The position numbers and the translations under genes were made by a program. DNA of 64,000 nt, from NCBI GenBank assembly GCA_009617715.1, contig VTFK01000065.1, forward strand, positions 124,001-188,000, read 5' to 3'. Positions 10,881 to 23,865 of the stretch are shown in pieces; the first letter of the stretch is position 1; every line of letters begins with the position of its first letter. This DNA is from Plectrocnemia conspersa. Taxonomy: Eukaryota; Arthropoda; Insecta; Trichoptera; Polycentropodidae. The notes under the pieces are model-generated. The model was given only the letters and a program-made list of their open reading frames with translations. It was not told the DNA's origin and ran no database searches.

Positions 10881-13800
10881 TATATATGTATATATATCTC
10901 TCTCGACTATTTTTTGTGTGCCAATAACGAAGCGCAACTTTTTTTTTTTATGCACTTTGACTTTGCTCTACTGTTTTTTTATTAAATGTTTTCGTTACTG
11001 TCAACGATCGTGCTCAAAGTGTGTAATTTTATTATATGTGCCATATGAGAAAAAATAACAATTAGAACAAACAAAGGGTGTGATGCTTGTTACATTTAAA
11101 TAAACTAAATACTGCTACGATAAAAAAATATCACCTAACTTATTGTTTTAATTTAATGATACCTTTCCTAGATATAATTAGGATCAGTATTTAATAAATT
11201 ATCCGAAATAAATCCCGCATAACTAATATATTCCGGAAATAAGACATAGCTTTATTTAACTTATTTATTTTAATTATTTTGATAAATAGGCTTACACATT
11301 AACACTTAAACTTAAATAAAAAAGTACTCTATCAAAGTAAAAATCCTTTGTTCTATTATAGTTCATTTTAACGTGTATTTATAATTTAAAACTATTTCAA
11401 ATATCAGTATATTTTGCTAGAACACATTAATATGTATATTACTAAAAATCTGTCTATACATGTAGGTACTTTTAATGCCAGAGATAAAGCCATAGCTTAG
11501 GAAAAAATATTTATGGCTCAGAAAATTTAAGAGAACAATTTAAACGCGTAAATAAAATAAGTGTTCCATGAAACCATTTATTTGTGCATTACTGTTGAGC
11601 AGATTAAGTGCGGGAACGAGCAAATATTAGTCAAAACTGTAGACATATTATGAATCTCTACAGCGAAACATTTTCTAAAGAAAAAATCCAAAGATGTACT
11701 TTACGTTAGTGCACAAACAATTTGTTTTACGGAACAATGTATTTATTTCAATAAAATGCAATCTCTTAAAACAATTCGCTGTTGAATATTATCCTAAAAT
11801 GAATCTGAGGCTGTTATTGGCTCATTTGAATATTGAAATTTTTTTCTTTTTTCGCTGCAAGGTCCAGTTAGCAAGGTCGTTTTATTTACATAAATTACAA
11901 GCGTGAGACTTTAAATCTTAAAGAAAAACACCGGATGCTCTCTTTAATTTAATCTCTATTATATATATTTATTATGTTCATAGATCTTTAAATGTTCATT
12001 TTTTACAAAAAACTGATGAAATCCTGATTATAGTTACATAGAAACAACATATTTAATTAATTTTTTTTACATAAAAAATGCATAAAGTGGTTTTGAGGTT
12101 TGAGAAACTGCATTGATTATTTTTAAGGTGCGATAAAAAACCCTTTGCAATAGGTAGATTGGCAAATAATTTAATTTTCGAATAAAGCTTCGATGTTTAT
12201 TGCATTAGGTTATAACATAAATAAAATTTCTCCCGTAATATGAATTCATATTACAGATTTTTGAGATCAATAAATAGAATATCTTTAAAATATATTTTGA
12301 ACAAAAATATATTCTTTAATCAAACATGTCCTAGCTGATGTAAGAGTTTTAGAAATCTGGATTCTTTATTGCTATAAAAAAGTATGATTTATTAATTTAA
12401 TTTAGCGTCAGATACATATGGTTACTATTGAATTTAATATTATCCTTGGCATGTCCGTTCACGAGACGTAACCTAGAAAAGCGGTTTCTGCTCATAGCAC
12501 ACTATGACGTTGTGTTACCGCAGGTCGGTTTACAAGTGATTAGATATGTCTGTTCAGATTAAATCATGGATATATAATTCAAATTTAATTGTGATATTCA
12601 ATTAAACAGTGGACTAATAATAGGGTAGTGCAAAAGTCACAGTAATGATGACAAATATCAGTTTCGTAGTAAAAATATTTTAATTCATAAATACAGTCCA
12701 AAAAAACAGTTCATTATTAAAGTTGTCTAGTTTTTTAACAGATGCTCTATTGAACAGATAAATTGCTTTAAATAATACCAACAATAGATTCTAATCTGTG
12801 ACACATACAACTTACATATAGTATATCACACACACATAGGGTGTGAAAGCTACAACTTTGGCCAGAATAAATACGCCGTTTATTCAAGAAAACCCCTAGA
12901 GCACAGTATCAGTTTACGTGTAGCATAGCATATGTGGTGTTCGTAAAATAGTGTCGCCGCCGGTACTGTAGGGGTTTCAAATATTTTCACGGTGTACGAA
13001 AATGTATGCTCAATAAGTAATGGGAAAAGAAAAATATTGCTCCGTTAATTGTTTTTTTAATTGAGTGACAAAAAGAACGTTGAGGATATAATATACATCA
13101 AAATTAAAGGACTTTGAGCGCTAAGACGCTTTACTGCTATCATTACTTCAAAATTCATTGTTTTTTAATACGTTTAAAAAATATAATAGTATCGCTTCTT
13201 TGCCTATATAATAAAATGTTTTCATAATATTTACATTTAATTTTAATTCTAAGAAAAAGGGGTTTTAAAAGTGAAAATTAAAAAGACATCTTGCTGGTAG
13301 ATTTAATATTCATTTTTTTAAGCAAAAGGCGGGCGTATTTAGGACGAGCTTTGTGGCGTCTCCATTAAAATATTTTAATTTAACAACTTTTTGTAGTAAT
13401 CATAATATGATAAAGGGTATATAATAATGTAAACGCATTATTGTGCAATTATTTTTTATTGTTCTTAGATTTTAATACTCAATACAAAATTGTATTTTTA
13501 AATACATGATACATATTTTAAACATTTTTGAAAATACTTTCTTTATAATTAAAATATAGTAATTATGTATTAAAAAAATGACTAATAATTAAATTACGCA
13601 ATATAGACGTATTAGTTGAGTTATACGTTTAAACGTTAAATCAGTCGTATATTTAATTGTTCATACGTATACATTACATCAGGCATATAATTGTTATCTG
13701 GTGATTTGGAAATCTAGTATGCAAAATTTGATGTATTGATACATAAACGAATATTGATTCAGTATTAAAAAGATAGAGATAAAAAGTTAATTATGTATAG

Positions 13801-14085
13801 TATAAGATGTACTATAGATATTATTTCATTAGAGAAAAATAAATATTAGGCTATATTAAGATTTTTTTATTATTATTTATTTATTTTTTCGGTAAATATA
13901 TAATATATCTATTTATTTAAATTATAACCAAAAAATATTTTAGTCTAATATAATTGTATTCGATTTAATTTGTAAAGATAAATAATAAATAATATTCACT
14001 GGAATTTCAGTTAAATCATATCAAAATACATTTTTATCATTAGATATACATATATTTTTATTAATGAAAATACAATTTATCCAAT
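10881..14085. other. AT-rich interval without a recognisable gene
   Basis: Mostly A/T-rich. A slightly more complex patch at 12440-13000 (around CCGCCGGTACTGTAGGGG) has no long frame. A 70-codon frame at 11694-11906 (+) has no family resemblance. Nothing can be supported as a gene. Confidence 0.5.
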
Positions 14086-14090
14086 AAGTT

Positions 14091-15302
14091 GCTATTTGAA
14101 ATTATATGCTGTTTAAACTATTATTTGACAGGTATGAAAGATGTAATAATGAGGTAGTTTCACTGACGGCTTTAAACTACACATGTTATTCTGTACGTAT
14201 ATGTAATTAAAATAAATAATATATAAAATGTGTTGATGGGTGTTTTTTTTAATCAAACTTGAAGTAAATAAAAATGAGAAATGCAATTTTTTATTGTTGT
14301 AAAAACTAAATAATATTGTTTTTTTATAATAAAAAAATTAAAAGGTAATAAAATCTCAAATAATAAAATATATTTAAAAATGAAAATCAATTATTTAAAA
14401 AAAATCGCATATGTTAAGCCAAATTGTCTGGGACTAAAGGGGTTATGATTTATTTACGTATTTTTATTTTATAATATTTAAAGCTCAAGTTTAATTATTG
14501 TTACTTTTAATATAATTATAAATAAGTAAATATACGATAGATAAGTCTTTCGAAAATAAATATTATTGCTATATTCTAAAATTAATATAAAATATGCAAT
14601 AATTAGAATGAAATAATCTCAATCACAAAAATATAACAATCGTATAAATATGTTTTTTTGATATGTTGCATTTTTATCAAACAGATTTACAATTTTTTAC
14701 GTACGTCATAAGATTCTTTCGGATAATCGTAACTGACAAAAAATAATGAGCATGAATATTGAACAATATATTTTATTGAAATAAATTGTCGAGTGGTGCT
14801 TTGGCCCCTGATATAATAATTTAGGAGGCATCTAGAAGTGGTTGATCAAATACGACATTGTCCTAGATTTATTGTTGTTCTAAACAAAGATTTGCTTTCA
14901 GAATTTAAAAAAAATATTTTTATAATTAATAAAAGTGCTTTAATTTAGTTAATTTGTAATTAAAATACGGTTTAGTTTTTCTTGAATAAACATGTTGAAT
15001 TAGAATGGTTTAGTTTTGCTCTAATAATCAAGAATCATGCGAGCGATACTAATTAAATAAATTATGACATTATAATATCGGTATTGACTGTTTTTTGAAA
15101 ATTCCAGTATTATTGCAATCCTTAATCGCAACTTAGCTAATGAAATTAATAAAACTAAATATAGTTTTTGAGCATGCATTAGATCAAATTAGATTTGGTT
15201 AATTTGTTTAAGTTAGATTTGAGGTTAAGCAGCAACTGAACGTTTCTTAACTGGCAAAATGAGTGTCACATATATTTTAAAGCAGCATATAATTTCACTA
15301 GC
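14091..15302. mobile_element. Candidate inverted-repeat element (1.2 kb), unclassified
   Basis: The left end (14091-14119) contains GAAATTATATGCTGTTTAAA. The right end (15274-15302) contains TTTAAAGCAGCATATAATTT, which is its inverted counterpart with one extra base. About 24 of 29 positions pair. A third copy of the right-end sequence lies at 42330-42358, so this is a dispersed repeat terminus. The interior is A/T-rich with no transposase frame, as expected of a non-autonomous element. No clear target duplication was seen. The two copies could also be independent insertions of a shorter repeat. Confidence 0.35.
15274..15302 (+). repeat. 29-bp dispersed repeat, copy A
   Basis: Identical over 29 positions to 42330-42358 (starts ATTTTAAAGCAGCATATAAT, ends CACTAGC), and inverted relative to the diverged copy at 14091-14119. 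Exact identity over this length is not expected by chance within 64 kb, even in A/T-rich DNA. Confidence 0.8.
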
Positions 15303-16080
15303 GCTTTTAGTTGAATTATATTTTTGTTAGTAGAAATATATATCTGTTGATAAAAATGTATCTGGATATGATTTAACTAAGACAGTTGAAATTATATTTA
15401 CAACAGTGAAAATATAACTTCACTCTAATATACATTTGTATATTACGTATATAACATATTATAAGTATGAAAGAAAATATGTTTTAAATGTTGCTTGTAT
15501 GCAACTGGACTTTAAGTTAATCATAATAACATTATTGAATATATTTTTTTAATTTTTAAGTCAGCAAACATACAAATACACGCAGGAATCACATGAGTAA
15601 CAACTCACAACAAAGTGCGTTTTTATCTGGGTTTAAAAATTCCTTTCATCGAGAAACTCATCACTTGACATAAATTTAAAGGCATTCAATAACCATTAAC
15701 TATTGAAAGTGAACAGACTATATAATTTTAGTTTGATTGATTCCGCAGCGCTTTGTAACTCTTGGAAAGCTCTCTAAATCTGGTATCTGCGCCAACTTTA
15801 TGTAATTGCCTAATTAAATTTACTGATAGATAACATATATTGCCTATCAAGCATAAACGAAGCAGATATTTTGATTCAGGGTGAAATTAATAGGAATAGA
15901 TTATGTATTTTCACCTACTACACTACTCCGTTGCGTCTATGCAATTCAGCCAGTAATAAACGCATTTGCGTACCGTCTATCGTTGTCATCGATTATTATT
16001 ATTAGGTAACGAAAGTTTACTTTTTTCAGTTTCCTTTTTAAAAATTAAAAAACTCCAACAACTTTTTGAGCGTGTATATT
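15303..16080. other. AT-rich interval without a recognisable gene
   Basis: No frame, motif or repeat beyond the flanking 29-bp repeat. Composition becomes gradually less A/T-biased towards 16000. Confidence 0.5.
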
Positions 16081-16084
16081 CTCA

Positions 16085-16510
16085 CATAGGTAATGATATG
16101 TTGTACGAACTCGGACGTAGGTAATGATATGCCTAAACCGCGAATGTGTATGAGATGTCGGCAGGCGGGCGTTAAGAAAGTTTCGTCCGCACACAGGACC
16201 TCATGTCCAGGGCTGGAGCATTGCGGTCTGCCGGCCCGGGGCGCTGCATTTCCCCACACAGAGAGCGAGAGAGAGAGCTGTACAAACTTCCGGTCCATTG
16301 CATTTACGTAATGAGATATCTTGGTCCGAGAGCTAAATTGTTCGCAAGCGGCTGCTTTTGGCGTGATTGTTCGAGTTGAAATTGCGGATCGCCAACTCGT
16401 TACCGATCGGATGTTATGAAACAATTTCACTTCCAAAATGTGGCCATTGACGGAGCCGCCATCGCACAAAGGCCTCAGCATAAATGCGTGATTCAGTATA
16501 ATGCGAAACA
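16085..16510. promoter_or_regulatory. GC-rich island with GAGA and GCCAT words
   Basis: Contains a short GA tract (about 16260-16279) and the word GCCGCCAT (about 16456-16463). These resemble GAGA-factor and Pho/YY1 sites, the core pair of insect Polycomb response elements. A 166-codon frame runs through it on the minus strand (16038-16538) but has no domain, signal or compositional support, and overlaps a plus-strand frame. I read it as a candidate regulatory island. Confidence 0.3.
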
Positions 16511-18650
16511 ATACTGAGGATACGTATGTATAATACATATGTACATTAGATTCATTTTGTTGTGTGCTCTTATGTTTTTTTACGTCTATGGTGATAATAT
16601 TACATTTGCGTGTTTACTTGAATAGTATTTGATAGCATTGATTAAAGATTTCGTTAAATACACAATGGTTATAATTAGGTGTAGTATTTATATATATTAT
16701 TTTTAATTACTTTGAATTACTTGCAATTCATAAAAATTGTACTACTAGTGTTACTCCACACCAAGCAAACATATTTTAAATTTGGTGTGATTAATTGTAT
16801 GTAAATTAAAATTTTATTATATGTAATCAGCGCGCTCGTTTTAATAAATATCGGTTTTAGGACCGCAATGAGACAGCAATTCCTTTAGAACGAAGTTTTG
16901 AAATGTGTTCAATTTATAAAAATTCCAGATGTAAGCTATCAAACAAACTCAATCAAACTATTTATTTAATATGTTGTCCAGTAATTTTTGCAAAAGCTTA
17001 ACTGTTTGGTATTAATTTTATTCTTCAGAGATTTTTCCAAATATTTCACTAAATGCTGATAATGAACCTAACGAAATTGTAAGATTTTTATTGAGCTTTT
17101 TATCAGTTTATTGGATCAATACATAAAAACAATTTCTGTGGTTAGTTTGTAGTGTGGTAATTTATAAATATTGCAAACCAAGTATATCTGATTTTATTAA
17201 TTCATCAATTTATCACATTTTATTTATTTATAATACATTAAAAATACCTCTATCGTTGACGTTAAGCTTTCCAAAAATTTAATATCGCTAGACAATTATA
17301 TTCGCGAGTTTTCGGTAATATATACTAACTTATATAATTATATTATAAATTAGGCATACAGTTTTAATTGGTTAATATAAAGTCAAATTAAGTCAAGTTT
17401 ATTATATGTTTTGCTTTAAAAGATTATTTAATGTATTTATTTTAATCTCGCTGCTATAAATACAAGTTTAATCTTTGAATATTCCATTTATCATCAAGAA
17501 AAGCCACTTTGGGAGTTTAAATAAAATTAAAGAAGCAAATTGTTACAATTATTGCTTAATATAAGTACATATTATAGAAAAATTATCTTTAAAATATTCA
17601 CATAAATTATATTAAACACAAATAGTAAGCAATTATACAAAGTTTAAAGTATCGTATTATTTTATAATTTGCAATACAATCACATCGTGGAATTAAATAA
17701 GTTTACATAAGGCATTACGCCAAACGGATTCATCATAACTTTTCCAATTAAATCGAGGGTTTAGCGCCGAATTTTCGCTAAATCGCATTGTATCTCCGAA
17801 ATGCACGTCCAAACTAATATCAAACGTAAACAAACGGGTATGTTGCTTTCAGAAACTTACTATATATAACACACAATAGGGAAACTCTATGGAAAATGGT
17901 CTATGGTGAATTGTAGTATGGCTTTAGATATACGTTCAGAATGACAATGACCCACTATACTACAGGATGGGTTTGTCCCTTCGTCAATTATTCTCCTTTA
18001 AGCACATGAGGCGTGAGACCGTTTGTTATGGGATGGTCAACACCGTAATGGAGTCGGACACTTAGCTTTGACGTGGCTATGATTACTGACACGTGTAATA
18101 ATCACGTGCATTCATTTATAATATATACGTGTTTAACTGAAATTTCAATTGAGGCAATTTTAGTACAAACCGCGTATTCCAGACTAAAGTTAAAAACGGC
18201 ATGATTATTGATGGTATGCTACTTGAGTTAGTCCATAAAGTATTTATTAATAATACATTTTAATAAAATGTAAAGGTAAAATATTTCACAATCACAAATG
18301 TGAAATATTCTCTAAATAAATTATAGTTTTGAACAAGTAAATTGCCATTATTAATAATACTCAGTCAGGCAATATGTATGCTGGTTTAATGGTTACGGAT
18401 CAACTAACTTCAACAAAGAGTAACATTGATGCACTTAACAATATATAATTGTAAGCGTATAACAAATTTACATATTGTATTATATTACAATTATAAATAA
18501 CATATGTATTATATATATTTAATAATACCCCTTACTTTTAATATTTACATAAGTAGTTTTATTGTTAAAAAATATTAAAATATAGATTAGTAACGAGTAG
18601 TGTTTGTCCTCGGGAATTTCTCAAGGAAAATGCCTAATCTAATGATTTCT
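16511..18650. other. AT-rich interval without a recognisable gene
   Basis: Stop-dense. A richer patch at 17860-18120 has no open frame, and a short inverted repeat around 16755-16790 is weak. Nothing else seen. Confidence 0.5.
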
Positions 18651-19290
18651 TATTTATCGAGAATTTTCAGAGCTATGGCGGCCACACACAAATGCCCATT
18701 TTGAACGGTCTTTGTCTTAAACCTAGCGTTAATTTACTGTGACCAAAAAGGATGGACCACACAAAAGCCCTCTTTACGACCACATATATAACACGAGTTT
18801 TGTTCTTACTGTAAATATACTCCATCATTGAGAGAATATTTCTTTGTTGCGAAACGGTCACTGATATAATAAATCACCGGATCCACAAGATTCCAGTTGC
18901 AATTCAATACCACCTTGGACAATGCCCATCAAGCGAACGTCGCTTTCTAAAAGCGTATACCTATTTCACTGTTCCAAGAAGCGGCTGCAGCGATTGACTG
19001 AATAATCGCTGCATAATTGCAATTGATCAGCAAACTTTGCAGCCTGGACTCCGATAAGAAGAAGGCAGAAACCAACAGCCACTCGAAGAAACAAGCAGAC
19101 GCCCGCTGTCCGCGAACAACATATGATCATAGACTCACACATCCTGCCGCCAGCTTTTTCACCACCGCTCGGAGAATATACTGTCGCTGCCACACGAATC
19201 AAAACTCTGAGGATCGTCCACTGGCATCATCCCTCCGCTAGCTTCTCCACCACCGCTCTCGCCATTTATCGTTTGTCGCAACATATAATG
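18651..19290 (-). other. Coding-like GC-rich island, possible exon of a secreted protein
   Basis: On the minus strand, 19202-18966 is a 78-codon open frame. Its middle (LFLRVAVGFCLLLIGVQA, then AKF) has the shape of a signal peptide with a small-residue cleavage site, followed by a short Cys-containing tail. Just upstream in another frame, from an ATG near 19290, a 42-residue open stretch reads as an acidic, Ser/Gly-rich segment (core DDPQSFDSCGSDSIFSERW). Both have higher G+C than the flanks. An imperfect duplication (19141-19190 against 19228-19280, sharing CACCACCGCTC) lies inside. No splice structure could be settled and no family is recognised. A regulatory island is the alternative. Confidence 0.25.
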
Positions 19291-20625
19291 TAATATCTAG
19301 ATTCCACCTTGAGTCTCACTGGCTACAAAGTCATAACTCCCTAAGGTTACCGAACCTTAAAGAGCCTTTTGTTAAAATTAAAATTTGTAAGAGTACTTTG
19401 AAATGTTTTAAAACCGTTGCATTTTTTATACTGTTGTATAAGAAAGGATGGATCCATTCCAGATATTTAAAAATATGCATGCTTACTGTAAAGCTTTTAA
19501 TAAAAGTCAAAAGTATTTGCATGGCACTTCGCTAATTGGTCTTATCACGCGGGAATTAGCATATTAAAAAATGTATGGGGGCTTTCCACGGAGTTATGTC
19601 ATTGAATTTCTCTGTCGCTAAGCTTAAATTTAATTTTTTCAATAATTTTTAATAATTAGAGGATTTTATATTTGTCTTGCTAAAATATGAAAAATGTAGT
19701 GTAACGACGGCTGTTATTATAACAAATTTTGTAGTTAATTATAACAAATTATCATCCTATTAAAGTTTGTTCTCTTCAACGATCATCCAGTTCTCTGTTT
19801 ATCAATATTATATAGATATCTATAATAATATAAAATATAAAAAATCTTAATCTAGTATTTATAGTATATTTTAAGTATTGTTGAATCATAAGTCGAGGCC
19901 GTTGATACAAATAAAAATAATAAAATTATTTAACCAATTATTGTATGATTTTATAAGACACAAAAATATTATTCTTAATTTTTATAATCATTACGATGAA
20001 ATAATCTAACACTACATATTTATAATAAGAATTTTATTTTGTATATTTAGTTAAATATTACAAATAAATTAATTTTTTTTATTATAAATATAAGAACTTT
20101 TAGCTTTATTATGTCCTAATTCATTGCATTACAATGGAAGTAATTATCAATGACTTATATTTAATAACATAACTGTTAATATCCAAATTATCAGTTTATA
20201 ATGCACATTTTTCTGACAATACTATACTAAAACTGAAGTCTCTGATCTAGTGATATTTATTAACTTTCAATACACGATGTCACGACGTACCTAAAGGCTG
20301 TTTTTAAGAAAAGTGTATTTTTTTTAAAAATAATATCATTCTATCACCTCACAGATTATGCTATTCAGACCTTTATATTTGGTATTGTATATATTGTACA
20401 TATATAATAATATATTAATATAAATCTATAATCATGTACGTTAAAATATTTATTATTTTTTATATAAATTTATAGAATAACAAATGTCATCATCCATATT
20501 TACATCTCGTTAAAACATTTTAAATTTTATATAATACCATTTCTGCTTTACAAATGTTATTTTTAATCTACGATTTATTTTAAACGCTCTATGTAACGTA
20601 AATTATCAAACAACTTCAATTTAAA
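19291..20625. other. AT-rich interval without a recognisable gene
   Basis: Stop-dense A/T-rich sequence. The only open frame over 60 codons (19331-19522, minus) has no protein-like features. Confidence 0.5.
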
Positions 20626-20629
20626 ACGT

Positions 20630-21280
20630 TCGATATTATCTTGGCGAACCTTTTGACGTTTTGTGAGAGAGAAAAAACGAACGGAAATTGAAAAACTTTT
20701 CACATCACCATATCGTTTTTCCTCAAATAATATTTGATAGTCGAGAGAGGACCTTTTAATATGTATTACGGCCTTATCTCAAAGTTTAACCCGTTATATA
20801 TATATATTTTTTAGATCCGATTAACTCGGTTTAATTTACAGTAAGCAAGATTTATATACATACGATTTACATACCGCGACGAACTTTTGGATGGGTGCAA
20901 TTTTTGGTTCGACGTATGGCTGGAGCACGAAAGAGCTAAAAGAGAGAAAAAACACGCTACCATATCTTCCGCCTAGTTGTGCACTCTTTATTCAAATCGT
21001 ATAATACTTCATTTGAACGCCGAACCGAATGCCACAAAAATCTATTACGACGTCGTAAACTTTTGCCTGCGACTCACGCTTCATTGCTCTGGAAAATTGC
21101 AAACTTACAGAAGTCTGTTTCGGTACGGACGGAATCGCGGAACTGAATGGGACTAAGGGTAGGTAGGGTGCCAGTCTGCCACAGTATATTTATGAATTTA
21201 TTAGCCTGATGAGATATTGTTCCACCTCGTTGCGATTTGCTTTACATAATGGGACCTTGGAGCGCTCCTTGCCGATCCGG
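20630..21280. promoter_or_regulatory. GC-richer island, candidate regulatory element
   Basis: An extended, less A/T-biased stretch with CpG dinucleotides, GA-rich words and TTTATGAATTTATTAG-type homeodomain-like words (about 21188-21203). No open frame longer than 60 codons occurs in any frame, which argues against coding. Candidate non-coding regulatory DNA. Confidence 0.3.
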
Positions 21281-23780
21281 AATCTTTTTTTAGAAATAGC
21301 ATGTTGCAATTTTACTTACAATTATATTAATCATTGTCGTTTAATTTGTTAGTTAACTGACTATCACTTTTTTCTATAGTATAAATACTATTTTTTTCGA
21401 TAGTTATAAATAAACGTGCTTCATACGTTATAATAAAAAAATAACCGAACAATTTACTTTACAAAACTGTTTTTGTGTGCATTTTACAATTTTTCTGGTT
21501 ATCTGTAATGCTTCTGGATTAAAAACAACATACCAAGAGTCATACGTTATGCATTTCATAATTTTTCAAAAATATCTGTTAAAAAATCTTTTTAAAAACA
21601 ACCGAAAATATGGTCAAATTGATTGTAATGAATTATTGAACAGTTCATGCAAAACTATTGATTCGTTTTATTTAAAAAAAAATAGTTTTAAAATACATAT
21701 CAGATTTGTTTACATTTATAAAGTGGCGTAAAAGTTTATTGCAATTCTACCTGAAACATCCACCATTACGAAGCAGAATAAAGACATCGCAAAAATTAGT
21801 GAGGGAGCTGAACCAACAAAGTTTGAAAGCCTCTTTGGGTGTTCCGTATTTAGTTTCACCCTTACACTTTGAATAAGATTTAAATTTTCACGATCATATA
21901 CTTTTATATAAATTAAATATTAACATTTTTACAAATTAATAATTCACTAATAATTTAATAAAAATCACATTTTTTACGGAGGATAAATAATATCTATAAT
22001 ATGTCTTATAGCTGGTCACCAAAATAATCCGTTACTGGTTAGAAATTTTTAGTGCTTTTTAATAAAATTATTGACAAAATTACAGATGGTTTTTGTATCA
22101 TATTTATACGAGATAACATAAATGCATTTATGATGAAAAAAAATGCGGTAATAGTTATTTTATTTGAAACAATAATCGTGACTAAAATTGTAATATATTT
22201 TTCACCATAAGTGATTTTTGAAATTTTCAATTGCATAGAAAGAAATTATGCATTAAAGAATTAAAATTACTGATATCAATCAGCAATAAGAGAAAAATGT
22301 AGAAATTAAATACTTTTCTTTAAAAAAAATTTATTAATATAATCAATAGTTTCTAACACTTGCATGCTGAATTTTCGTCATATCCAAATAAATCGCATTG
22401 CTCTGTAAAAAACGCTGTTTGTATAAAGTCTATACATTTTTAAGAATAATATGCAAGACATATTAGGTTCTTACCGAAAACTATTTTATTACCTAAAAAT
22501 TGTATGTACGTGGTTTTAATTTGAAGTACACTTATGTATAAAAAAATCTGCTTTTTATGCAAGATTTTTTTTATAGGAGTTATGTATTTTTGAACGGTTT
22601 CTCTAAAATAAGATATTAGATCAGACTGATTAAAAAATTTCCCTTAGATAATACAAAATTTAATTTTATTTTAAAAATATATGCTAATTTGATTAAAAAA
22701 ACAGTTTTAATGTAAAAACCAAACATCGACTTAAACCTTTAAAATCTCTTAAATATTATTTTTAAATTTTTTTTTAAATAATAACTTATAATATCTATCA
22801 AACTTAATTATAATAAATTTAGAATATAATTTAACGATGGAACAGGAATTAATAATCATTCTAATCGTGAAAATTTGTTGTAAAGAAGTATAAAATTTTA
22901 AATTAGTTACTCTGAATTATCACAAAGTATTATTTGTATTTCCGGTAGATACTTAAATATAATATTATCAAATTTATAATTAAACTATTTCATATTGTGG
23001 TTATTTTATAGTAACCAACGAATATCAATAAAGGAGGAATGAAAACTTTGCGGTCTAACAGAGAGTTTATTAAAATTATTCTTACATTCTTTTAACGTTG
23101 TACTCTATTAACTTTTTTACACTAAACTATAATATATCGTTGTCTGTGATAACAATAAATAAATGCTCACGTCGATAGATGTTGACGTCATAATGAATTT
23201 GTAAAATTTTTACTCTATTGTGATCGAGTGGCTCAGACATGAAACACTTTTTATATATATTTGTTTATATTATTGTGTATTATGAAACTATGAATATGTG
23301 AAAAAATACGATTTTTAAAAACACATTAGCAGCTAAAGGATTTAGTATTTACATTTAGTTTATCAATGCTTAAATGTTATTTTTATTATTTAAAAATTTA
23401 TTAAATGTTTTTATATTTTCACAAAGTCACAAACCTTACATATGAAATATTTTAGAAACACAATGAAAGCTAGCATAGTCTCACGAATAATAATTATGTA
23501 TCTAGTGCTACCCTCTTTGTTTTAGACCTTCGTATTAATCAATTCAGCAAACATATTTTAATCTATATAATTCGTTACAACGGGATAAATCAGTACCAAC
23601 GGTGTAAGTCAATCAAACACAAACAACACCTAAAAGTAAGTATTAAAAGTACCAAACTGAAATTCTGAAAATCAGTAACATGTATATTAAATTAATATTG
23701 TTTATTATGTATTTTAATTTTTAAATAATCATTTTGCAGCTATCATCATTTTTTGATAAAACACATTTTTATAAATAAAA
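21281..23780. other. AT-rich interval without a recognisable gene
   Basis: Very A/T-rich. Frames at 21477-21731 (+, 84 codons) and 22039-22236 (-, 65 codons) are lysine/asparagine/isoleucine-rich, as expected of chance frames in this composition. Confidence 0.5.
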
Positions 23781-23787
23781 TTTTTAA

Positions 23788-23865
23788 TCTGCTGAGGTGG
23801 CTTAAACCCGTTACCTCTAGTCTATTAAGTCCAGCACCTCACGGACCACACTATTTTTGTCCTAA
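23788..23865 (-). repeat. Degenerate tRNA-like sequence (tRNA relic or SINE head)
   Basis: Read on the minus strand the segment has an A-box-like TGGTCCGTGAGG, then a leucine-tRNA-like GCTGGACTTAATAGAC, then a B-box-like GGGTTTAAGCC at roughly the right spacing. The anticodon stem is mismatched and no acceptor stem closes, so it is not a functional tRNA gene. It could be a tRNA pseudogene or the promoter head of a tRNA-derived SINE. A chance match is possible. Confidence 0.3.

Noticed and set aside
16038..16538. 166-codon open frame on the minus strand
   Set aside because: Longest non-transposon frame apart from 56262-56798, but with no domain, signal peptide or membrane pattern, and a competing frame on the opposite strand. 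Long frames arise by chance in GC-richer islands.
16755..16790. Short inverted repeat CACACCAA / TTGGTGTG
   Set aside because: Eight-base stem with a long A/T loop; expected by chance in this much sequence.
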